From assembly GCF_019192735.1 (NCBI RefSeq), contig NZ_JAHTKP010000033.1:1-64000 (forward strand): a DNA stretch of 64,000 bases. The letters run 5' to 3'. The notes under the pieces are model-generated. The model was not told where the DNA came from. It did not search any database and worked only from the letters and a program-made list of their open reading frames with translations. The position numbers were made by a program, and so were the translations under genes. Source of the stretch: Kitasatospora aureofaciens. GTDB lineage: Bacteria > Actinomycetota > Actinomycetes > Streptomycetales > Streptomycetaceae. Below, in pieces: positions 58,057 through 64,000 of this stretch (positions are counted from its first letter, which is position 1; every line of letters starts with the position of its first letter).

Positions 58057-59783
58057 CCGCAATCAGCCCGCACGACTACATCTCGGTCCACGGCCCCCGC
58101 GCCGGCGACCGGATCCGGCTCGGCGACTCCGGTCTGATCGTCCGGGTCGAGTCCGACTCGCAGGCGCCCGGCGAGGAGTTCCTGGCCGGCTTCGGCAAGA
58201 CCGCCCGGGACGGCCTGCACCTGAAGGCCGCCGCCGTCCGCGAGACCTGCGACGTCGTGATCAGCAACGTGCTGGTGATCGACGCGATCCAGGGCATCCG
58301 CAAGACCTCGATCGGCCTGATCGACGGCCGGATCGCCTCGATCGGCCGGGCCGGCAACCCTGACACGCTCGACGGCGTGGACATCGTGGTCGGCACCGGC
58401 ACCACGATCGTCTCCGGCGAGGGCATGATCGCCACCGCCGGCGCCATCGACACCCACGTCCACCTGCTCTCGCCGCGGATCATGGAGGCCTCGCTGGCCT
58501 CCGGCGTCACCACGATCATCGGCCAGGAGTTCGGCCCGGTCTGGGGCGTCGGCGTCAACTCGCCCTGGGCGCTGCGCCACGCCTTCAACGCCTTCGACGC
58601 CTGGCCGGTCAACATCGGCTTCCTGGGCCGCGGTTCGTCCTCCGACGCCGCCCCGCTCGTCGAGGCGCTTGCCGAGGGCGGCGCGTCCGGCTTCAAGGTG
58701 CACGAGGACATGGGCGCGCACACCCGCGCGCTCGACACCGCGCTGCGCGTCGCCGACGAGTACGACGTCCAGGTCGCCCTGCACACCGACGGGTTGAACG
58801 AGTGCCTGTCGGTCGAGGACACCCTGAAGGTACTGGAGGGCCGGACCATCCATGCCTTCCACATCGAGGGCTGCGGCGGCGGACACGTCCCCAACGTCCT
58901 GAAGATGGCGGGCGTGCCGAACGTCATCGGCTCCTCCACCAACCCCACCCTCCCCTTCGGCCGGGACGCGCTGGGCGAGCACTTCGGCATGATCGTCTCC
59001 GCCCACGACCTCAAGGTCGACCTGCCCGGCGACGCCGCCATGGCCCGCGACCGCATCCGCGCCGGCACCATGGGCGCCGAGGACGTCCTCCACGACCTCG
59101 GCGTCATCGGCATCACCTCCTCCGACGCCCAGGGCATGGGCCGCGCCGGCGAGACCGTACGCCGCACCTTCGCCATGGCCGGCAAGATGAAGGCCGAACT
59201 CGGCCCCCTCGACGGCCCAGAGGGATCAGGCACTGTCGGGACGACGGAAAGCGGCGACGACAACGAGCGTGTGCTGCGCTACATCGCCAAGCTCACCATC
59301 AACCCCGCCATCGCCCACGGCCTTTCGCACGAGGTCGGCTCGATCGAGATCGGCAAGCTCGCCGACATCGTCCTGTGGCGCCCCGACCACTTCGGCGCCA
59401 AGCCGCAGCTCGTCCTCAAGGCCGGGTTCCCCGCGTACGGAGTCGTCGGCGACCCCAACGCCTCCACCGACCGCTGCGAACCACTCGTCCTGGGGCCGCA
59501 GTTCGGCGCCCACGGCGCCACCGCTGCCGACATCTCCGTCGCCTTCGTCGCCCAGGCCGCCGCCGACGGCGCCTACCTGGACCGCCCCGCCGACGGTCTG
59601 CCCACCCGCCGCCGCCGCGTCGGCGTCCGCAACACCCGCGGCATCGGCCCGCGCGACATGGTGCGCAACGCCAGGATCGGCCACGTCGAGGTCACCGAGA
59701 CCGGCCTGGTCTCGCTCGACGGCTCGCCGCTGCGCTCCGAACCCGCGGACAGCGTCTCGCTCAGCCGCCTCTACTTCCTCTGA
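58053..59783 (+). CDS. ureC: Urease alpha subunit
   Basis: 576 residues. Nickel ligands match Klebsiella UreC with a two-residue shift: His135 and His137 in DTHVHLL, carbamylated Lys215 in GFKVHED, His244 in VALHTD, His270 in AFHIEG and Asp358 in TSSDAQGMGR. The catalytic flap His is kept (His318) but the neighbouring flap Cys is Ala (SAHDLK). Thus the nickel site is intact while the flap differs from classical ureases. A short insertion (about residues 390-410, rich in Gly, Thr and Ser) follows ELGPLDGPEG. ATG 58053 is coupled to the micro-ORF. Maturation proteins must come from elsewhere if this enzyme is active. Confidence 0.94.
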   Translation: MTAISPHDYISVHGPRAGDRIRLGDSGLIVRVESDSQAPGEEFLAGFGKTARDGLHLKAAAVRETCDVVISNVLVIDAIQGIRKTSIGLIDGRIASIGRAGNPDTLDGVDIVVGTGTTIVSGEGMIATAGAIDTHVHLLSPRIMEASLASGVTTIIGQEFGPVWGVGVNSPWALRHAFNAFDAWPVNIGFLGRGSSSDAAPLVEALAEGGASGFKVHEDMGAHTRALDTALRVADEYDVQVALHTDGLNECLSVEDTLKVLEGRTIHAFHIEGCGGGHVPNVLKMAGVPNVIGSSTNPTLPFGRDALGEHFGMIVSAHDLKVDLPGDAAMARDRIRAGTMGAEDVLHDLGVIGITSSDAQGMGRAGETVRRTFAMAGKMKAELGPLDGPEGSGTVGTTESGDDNERVLRYIAKLTINPAIAHGLSHEVGSIEIGKLADIVLWRPDHFGAKPQLVLKAGFPAYGVVGDPNASTDRCEPLVLGPQFGAHGATAADISVAFVAQAAADGAYLDRPADGLPTRRRRVGVRNTRGIGPRDMVRNARIGHVEVTETGLVSLDGSPLRSEPADSVSLSRLYFL

Positions 59784-59815
59784 CCCACCCTCACTTTCCT
59801 TCCAAGGACGCCCAG

Positions 59816-60862
59816 ATGACCACCCCCACGCCCGCCTCCCTCGGCTACCGGATGCCCGCCGAATGGCACCCGCACGACCGCACCTGGATGGCCTTCCCGA
59901 CCGCCAACCCCACCTTCGACAGCCCCGAGCACCTGCACGCGGGCCGCGAGGCCTGGGCCGCCGTCGCCAACACCATCGTCCGGTACGAGCCGGTGACGCT
60001 CGTCGTCAACACCAGTGAGACCGCGGAGGCCCGCAAGTACGTCTCGGAGCAGGTCGAGATCGTCGAGCGCCCGCTGGACGACGCCTGGATGCGCGACATC
60101 GGCCCGTCCTTCCTGATCGACGGCAAGGGCTCGCTCGCCGCCGCCGACTGGATCTTCAACGGCTGGGGCGCCCAGTCCTGGGCCCGCTGGGACAAGGACC
60201 AGCACGTCGCCGAGCACATCAGCGAACTGACGGAGATTCAGCGCTTCGCGTCGCGCCTGATCAACGAGGGCGGCGGCATCCACGTCGACGGCGAGGGCAC
60301 GGTGCTGGTCACCGAGACCGTCCAGCTCGGCGAGGGCCGCAACGCCGACTGGACCAAGGAGGAGGTCGAGGCCGAGCTGCACGCCTTCCTCGGCACCACC
60401 AAGGCGATCTGGCTGCCGCGCGGACTCACCCGCGACTACGACGAGTTCGGCACCCGCGGCCACATCGACATCGTCGCCTCCTTCGTGCGCCCCGGCGTCG
60501 TGGTCGCCCACGTCCAGCCGGACCCGGCCCACCCGGACCACGCCGTCTGCCAGGAGCTCGTCGCCCTCCTGCGCGCCGCCACGGACGCCCGGGGCCGGCA
60601 GCTGGAGGTCATCGAACTGCCCGCCCCCACCGTCCTCCTGGACGAGGACGGCGAGCCCGTCGACTACTCCTACATCAACCACTACGTGGCCAACGGCGCC
60701 GTCATCCTGTGCGCCTTCGACGACCCCCGCGACCAGGTGGCCGCCGACATCCTCGGCGAGGCCTACCCGGGCCGCACCGTCGAACTCGTCGACGCCCGCG
60801 AGATCTTCGCCAACGGCGGCGGCATCCACTGCATCACCCAGCAGCAGCCGAAGGCCGTCTGA
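59816..60862 (+). CDS. Agmatine deiminase-family protein
   Basis: 348 residues, guanidine-modifying (AgD/PAD) fold. Key blocks: PAEWHPHDRTWMAFPT, RPLDDAWMRDIGPSFL (Asp pair and Arg), EGGGIHVDGEGTVLVTETV, RGHIDIVASF (catalytic His) and the Cys nucleophile in NGGGIHCITQQQP. The reaction would give N-carbamoylputrescine and ammonia from agmatine. Sharing an operon with urease suggests a nitrogen-release pathway, perhaps via a urea-producing step not encoded here. AAGGA precedes ATG 59816, 33 bases after ureC. Confidence 0.93.
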   Translation: MTTPTPASLGYRMPAEWHPHDRTWMAFPTANPTFDSPEHLHAGREAWAAVANTIVRYEPVTLVVNTSETAEARKYVSEQVEIVERPLDDAWMRDIGPSFLIDGKGSLAAADWIFNGWGAQSWARWDKDQHVAEHISELTEIQRFASRLINEGGGIHVDGEGTVLVTETVQLGEGRNADWTKEEVEAELHAFLGTTKAIWLPRGLTRDYDEFGTRGHIDIVASFVRPGVVVAHVQPDPAHPDHAVCQELVALLRAATDARGRQLEVIELPAPTVLLDEDGEPVDYSYINHYVANGAVILCAFDDPRDQVAADILGEAYPGRTVELVDAREIFANGGGIHCITQQQPKAV

Positions 60863-60940
60863 CGCCCGCTGCCGGAGTGGGGCCTCCCGCCCCGCTCCGG
60901 TAGCGTTCGGACCTCCGTTCCACCGAGGGAGCACTGCAAC

Positions 60941-61543
60941 ATGGCGGACGCCCGCCCGCGCCGACCGGCGCGCCCCCGCGAGGAGGTCTACGCCACCGCC
61001 CGCGCCGCCATCGCCGAACACGGGCTCGCCAAGCTCACCATGGCCGGGCTCGGCAAACAGCTCCAGATGAGTGCCGGGCACCTGCTGTACTACTTCGGCA
61101 GCAAGGACCAGCTGCTGCTGGAGACCCTCCGCTGGAGCGAGGATCAGCTCGGCGCCCGCCGCCGCGAGGCCCTGGCCGACCGCGACCGGGACGTCTGGGA
61201 CCGGCTCGCCGCCTACGTCCGCCTCTACCTCCCGGAGGGGCCCGGCGACCCGCGCTGGATCCTCTGGATCGAGGTGTGGGGCCGCTCCCCCGCCAGCGCC
61301 GAACTCCGGCTGGGCCAGCAGGACATCGAGGCTCCCTGGCAGGCCGACCTGGTCGCCCTGATCGACGAGGGCACCGCCGCCGGCCACTTCACCCCGGGCC
61401 CCGCCGCCGACCGCGCCACCCAGATCCGCGCCCTCCTCGACGGCCTCGCCGTCCCGATCGCCCTGGGCCTCCCCGACACCCACCTCCCCACCGCCCTCGC
61501 CCACGCCACCACGGTCGCCACGATCCTCCTGCGCACCGCGTGA
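60941..61543 (+). CDS. TetR-family regulator of the urease/agmatine operon
   Basis: 200 residues. TetR helix-turn-helix at the N-terminus (REEVYATARAAIAEHGLAKL ... MSAGHLLYYFGSKDQLLLE). The C-terminal domain has the BetI/PsrA-like block WILWIEVWGRSPASAELR. It follows the agmatine deiminase gene by 78 bases on the same strand. The palindrome at 57207-57225 is a likely target, making the operon self-controlled by an unknown ligand, plausibly a polyamine or guanidino compound. That ligand is a guess from context. GAGGGAG precedes ATG 60941. Confidence 0.9.
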   Translation: MADARPRRPARPREEVYATARAAIAEHGLAKLTMAGLGKQLQMSAGHLLYYFGSKDQLLLETLRWSEDQLGARRREALADRDRDVWDRLAAYVRLYLPEGPGDPRWILWIEVWGRSPASAELRLGQQDIEAPWQADLVALIDEGTAAGHFTPGPAADRATQIRALLDGLAVPIALGLPDTHLPTALAHATTVATILLRTA

Positions 61544-61833
61544 CGGCCGGCGGGTCGGCGCCTGCCCTGGGCAGAATATGTAGGCCGGTCTAGTGATTAG
61601 GCGCCAGCTGGTGCGCTCGAGAAGTCGACTCGGCCGACTTCTCGCGTGCATGCGCTGCAGTCGGGGCGAAGAATATGTCGACCGGTCTACAGATTTGGTG
61701 CGGCCTCACCGCGCTCCACTGCAGCCGCGCGAAAAGTCGACCCCTCCAACTTCTCGTGCGCTGCGACACCGTCGGGCAGAATATGCCGACCGGTCTACAG
61801 ATTCTGCCTGGCGAACGGGGCGGCAAGTCGTGC

Positions 61834-61874
61834 CTGCTCGCAGGAAGTCGGACTCGCCGACTTCCTGCGAGCAG
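61834..61874. repeat. Perfect 18-bp hairpin of array B
   Basis: CTGCTCGCAGGAAGTCGG (61834-61851) pairs perfectly with 61857-61874 around a five-base ACTCG loop. It is immediately followed by the 26-base near-perfect palindromic box 61874-61899. The inner GAAGTCGG is shared with the other hairpins while the outer stem differs yet stays fully paired. Confidence 0.92.
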
Positions 61875-61944
61875 AATCTATAGACCGGTCTAGAGATTCC
61901 CTCCGAAGCGGCCCGGCGCGGCGCGGCAAGCCGGGGTTGGGCCA

Positions 61945-61989
61945 CCCTCTGCACGAGAAGTCGGACGGGCCGACTTCTCGTGCAGAGGG
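61945..61989. terminator. Perfect 20-bp hairpin at the end of array B
   Basis: CCCTCTGCACGAGAAGTCGG (61945-61964) pairs perfectly with 61970-61989 around ACGGG. It is five bases past the stop of the PP2C-like gene on the minus strand and can act as its terminator, besides being the last hairpin of the repeat array. Confidence 0.8.
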
Positions 61990-61994
61990 TCGCG

Positions 61995-63830
61995 TTACTC
62001 CGTCCAGATCGCGGCAGCCGTTCGGTCGTCGGCGTAGCCCTTGGCGCGAACCTGGACCTGGCGGAGGAAGTCGACCGCGCCCGGCGGGTGCGGGTGGGCC
62101 CAGTGGGCGGAGAGGAAGTGGGCGACGGCCGGCTCGTCGGCGATCGGGTCGGCCAGGCCCGGGGTGCAGAGCAGCAGGATGTCGCCCGGGGTGGCCGGGA
62201 CGAGACGGAAGCGGAACGGTCGCGGGTCCGGCACCGGGGCGTCGGGCACTGGTGGCTGACCGTCCGGATGGTGCAGCAGCCGGGCCGCGTAGGCGTCGAT
62301 CCAGTGGCCCGAGCGCAGCAGGTACAGCCCACCCGGGCCGACGCCGAACGCTGCCCGGTAGCCGGCCGCCGGGTCGAGCGACACCATCAGGCAGTGCAGC
62401 GAGGCCGGGGACGGCGTCTCGTCCCCGTCGCCCCGGGGCGCCAGCGCCCGCAGCGGGCCCGCCGCGCCGGTGGCCAGCCGCTGGAGGCCGTAGCGGAGCC
62501 GGTCGCGGGCACCGTCCCGTAGGTCGGCGGCGAGGCCGGCCCGGCTGCGGCCGATGGTGGCCGCGAGTTGGCGGCAGGCCTCACCCGCCGCGACGCTGAC
62601 CGCCTCCGGGCGGACCGCCTCGTCGGCCGCGGTGCCCGTGCGGTCGAAGCCGCCGAGCACGGCGAGCAGCAGCCCGTCGGGCCCGTCGCCGAACCTGGTC
62701 ACCAGCAGCGCATCCCGGCGCGGCTCACCCCGGTAGCGGGCGGAGTCGCCGCGGACGGAGACGGCGCGCAGTATGGCCGAGCCGTACTGGGCGCCTTCCA
62801 GCACGGTGTCCGGCACCACAGTGCCGAGCGAACCCGGGTCCGCCTCCGGTACGGCCGTCGGCTCCGGCCCGTACGTCGGCGGCCGCTCCCCCACGTGCGG
62901 CACGGCCGCCCCGCCGTCGGCCAACGGCGAGCGGATGGCCGGACGGGGTGAAGGGGCGGGCTCGGGCGTGTGGTCCGGTTCCGGCTCGGGGCGGGAGTGT
63001 GAGGAGTGGACGTCCGCAGGCTCAGGCCGGGGATCCGGATCCTGCTCGGGCGCACGCCCACTGGCTGACTCGGAGGGGAGGACGGCCGACGGCTCCGACT
63101 CCGCCCCAGGCAGAGGCTGGGAGTCCTCCACGGCCGCCGAGTTGAGGGACGGTCCGGCCAAGGGCTCCGGCTCCGGCTGGCGTCGGGGGTCCTGCGCGGA
63201 CGGGACATCGCGCGTGGGCTCTGGCACCGGGGCAGCATCAGGGGCGTGTTCGGGCTGCGGGTCGGGGGCGGGCTCGGTGGCGGGTTGAGGGTGTGAGTCC
63301 TCGACAGCCGCCGGCCGGGGCTCGGGGACGAGGGCTTCGGCAGGTGCCGGCTGCGGGTCGGACACAGCCGCTTCGGTGTCGGCGGGTTCGGCGGTCTCCG
63401 TGGGCCGAAGGTGGGGGTCCTCGGCAGCTGCGGGCTCGGCGGGTGCGGGCTCGGGTGCCGGCTTGTCGAGGGTGACGGGAGCCGGCGGGAAGAAGGGCGC
63501 CGGGAACTTGTGGGTCTCCGTCGAGGTGCGTTGGGGACTGATCACGCCGAGGGCCGTGTCGAACCAGTCGTCGATGCTGTCCCGTTCCGCCACCGGCTCG
63601 ACAGCCGCAGGCTCAACCGCAGCGGCAACCGCCGCCGCCTCCTCCGCCTGTTCGCCGGTGCGCTGCGGGGCGATGAGGCCGGCCGCCGTGTCGAACCACT
63701 CGTCGACGGTGCCCCCTCCCGGGTCGGCGTCGGGGGTGTCGGGGAGGGTGCCCGCCGGGCCGTCGTAGACGGTGTCCCACCAGGTGTCGTCGGTCCGGTG
63801 GGGCTGTGCGGGTGCACCCTGTTTGTTCAT
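61995..63830 (-). CDS. PP2C-like phosphatase-domain protein with long acidic Pro-rich linker
   Basis: 611 residues. The N-terminus has three related motifs (TWWDTVYDGPAG, DEWFDTAAGLIAPQRT, DDWFDTALGVISPQRT) within the first 105 residues. A Pro/Glu/Ala-rich disordered linker runs to about 330. The C-terminal PP2C-like domain (about 340-611) has YRGEPRRDALLVTRFGDG, LLLAVLGGFDRTG and ends YADDRTAAAIW. The usual metal-binding DG of PP2C (CTDGL) is CTPGL here and the early DGxGG box is replaced, so phosphatase activity is uncertain. Repeated WFDT motifs suggest docking to a partner. AGGAGCCG precedes ATG 63830. Confidence 0.8.
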   Translation of the reverse strand: MNKQGAPAQPHRTDDTWWDTVYDGPAGTLPDTPDADPGGGTVDEWFDTAAGLIAPQRTGEQAEEAAAVAAAVEPAAVEPVAERDSIDDWFDTALGVISPQRTSTETHKFPAPFFPPAPVTLDKPAPEPAPAEPAAAEDPHLRPTETAEPADTEAAVSDPQPAPAEALVPEPRPAAVEDSHPQPATEPAPDPQPEHAPDAAPVPEPTRDVPSAQDPRRQPEPEPLAGPSLNSAAVEDSQPLPGAESEPSAVLPSESASGRAPEQDPDPRPEPADVHSSHSRPEPEPDHTPEPAPSPRPAIRSPLADGGAAVPHVGERPPTYGPEPTAVPEADPGSLGTVVPDTVLEGAQYGSAILRAVSVRGDSARYRGEPRRDALLVTRFGDGPDGLLLAVLGGFDRTGTAADEAVRPEAVSVAAGEACRQLAATIGRSRAGLAADLRDGARDRLRYGLQRLATGAAGPLRALAPRGDGDETPSPASLHCLMVSLDPAAGYRAAFGVGPGGLYLLRSGHWIDAYAARLLHHPDGQPPVPDAPVPDPRPFRFRLVPATPGDILLLCTPGLADPIADEPAVAHFLSAHWAHPHPPGAVDFLRQVQVRAKGYADDRTAAAIWTE

Positions 63831-64000
63831 CTGGCGGCTCCTGGTCGGTCCGTGATCGCGCCGCCCCCGGCGGGGCCGGACTCGACGTCATTGTCTCCAA
63901 GTGCAACGACGCTGTCCGGGTTTCGGCGACAACCGGACACCGACCCGGATGATCCCGGCCACCGGGTTCACCGCCGTGTTCGCTCCCGTTCCGTCCGTGC
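63831..64000. other. Upstream region of the PP2C-like gene, cut by the window edge
   Basis: No complete gene. A 6-bp inverted repeat GTCCGG ... CCGGAC (about 63914-63938) is the only structure noticed. A plus-strand frame opens at an ATG near 63951 and runs off the edge, but it is too short to support. Confidence 0.3.

Larger units (their letters stand above)
61574..61989. repeat. Repeat array B: four hairpins alternating with four ACCGGT boxes
   Basis: The 451-base gap between convergent gene ends (61544-61994) is filled by an ordered array and no gene. Boxes (core ACCGGT or GCCGGT) are at 61584, 61681, 61789 and 61884. Hairpins with core GAAGTCGG ... CCGACTTC are centred near 61631, 61743 (decayed), 61854 and 61967. 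Hairpin spacing is 111-113 bases, box spacing 95-108. Box consensus is about AGAATMTRTMGACCGGTCTAnAGATT. The same elements in the same order form array A at 33.3 kb. Confidence 0.9.

Noticed and set aside
61574..61989. CRISPR array
   Set aside because: There is no constant repeat of 23-47 bases separated by unique spacers. The units are two alternating palindromic motifs with drifting sequence, and no cas gene is near.
1..64000. tRNA or rRNA genes
   Set aside because: No cloverleaf with the GTTCRANNC block and no conserved rRNA segments were found while reading either strand by eye.

Overview
The window is high-GC (about 72%) actinobacterial chromosome. Third-codon GC bias, abundant TANNNT boxes 6-8 bases before start codons (leaderless transcripts), modules of HATPase, XRE-DUF5753 and DUF397 regulators, a DUF2637 membrane protein, a Tap-like secreted peptidase, a DmdR-type iron box and a Nur-type nickel box all point to Streptomycetaceae (Streptomyces or Kitasatospora). 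No rRNA, tRNA, CRISPR array or replication origin is visible. One low-GC patch with a TnpB-related gene (about 22.1-23.9 kb) is the only clear mobile-element trace.

Layout. 0-4.4 kb: tex, a small membrane protein and a Ser/Thr/APH-type kinase. 4.5-10.9 kb is an accessory regulatory island: a degenerate HATPase divergent from an XRE-DUF5753-DUF397 fusion, a TetR regulator, a small protein-DUF6879-XRE operon, then a tightly coupled run of tiny genes ending in a protein-isoaspartate methyltransferase (PIMT) homologue. The PIMT gene directly follows a 50-residue Gly/Lys-rich peptide gene, an arrangement that could be an aspartimide-type RiPP locus. 11-22 kb: HelD-like helicase, tyrosine phosphatase, small Cys-rich secreted protein, pentapeptide protein, GNAT, SGNH hydrolase, a divergent HxlR/aminotransferase pair with overlapping palindromic operators, YnfA, Tat-exported purple acid phosphatase, a DnaJ-type zinc-finger protein and a ferredoxin. 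22-33 kb: TnpB-related protein, CzrA-like ArsR regulator, FAD dehydrogenase, secreted SGNH lipase, NiCoT nickel/cobalt permease behind a Nur box, CocE-like protein lacking its nucleophile, racemase, VOC protein, methyltransferase and membrane protein.

33-45 kb: a structured repeat array in a gene-free gap, a hypothetical gene, a second APH-like kinase coupled to an alpha/beta hydrolase with Cys in the nucleophile position, a decayed MmyB-type regulator, an S1-protein/HAD operon, a secreted trypsin-like protease, a lipoprotein, a membrane esterase and a GT39-type glycosyltransferase. 45.7-53.7 kb: Tap peptidase, moaA and a mocA/mobA-like gene (molybdenum cofactor), a zinc-ribbon protein, a TPR-like protein, a FhuF-like iron reductase behind an iron box, and DUF2637. 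53.7-57 kb: SpoIIE-type phosphatase and a paralogous anti-sigma-type ATPase. 57-61.6 kb: a ureAB-ureC-agmatine deiminase-tetR operon with a candidate operator at its head and no urease maturation genes. 61.6-62 kb: a second, better-preserved copy of the alternating hairpin/palindrome repeat array. The end is a PP2C-like protein with a long Pro/Glu linker.

The points most worth following are the two hairpin/box repeat arrays (33.3-33.6 and 61.6-62.0 kb), the PIMT-linked small-peptide operon (8.8-10.9 kb), the TnpB-related protein with altered catalytic ligands, and the nickel theme (Nur box, NiCoT, urease).
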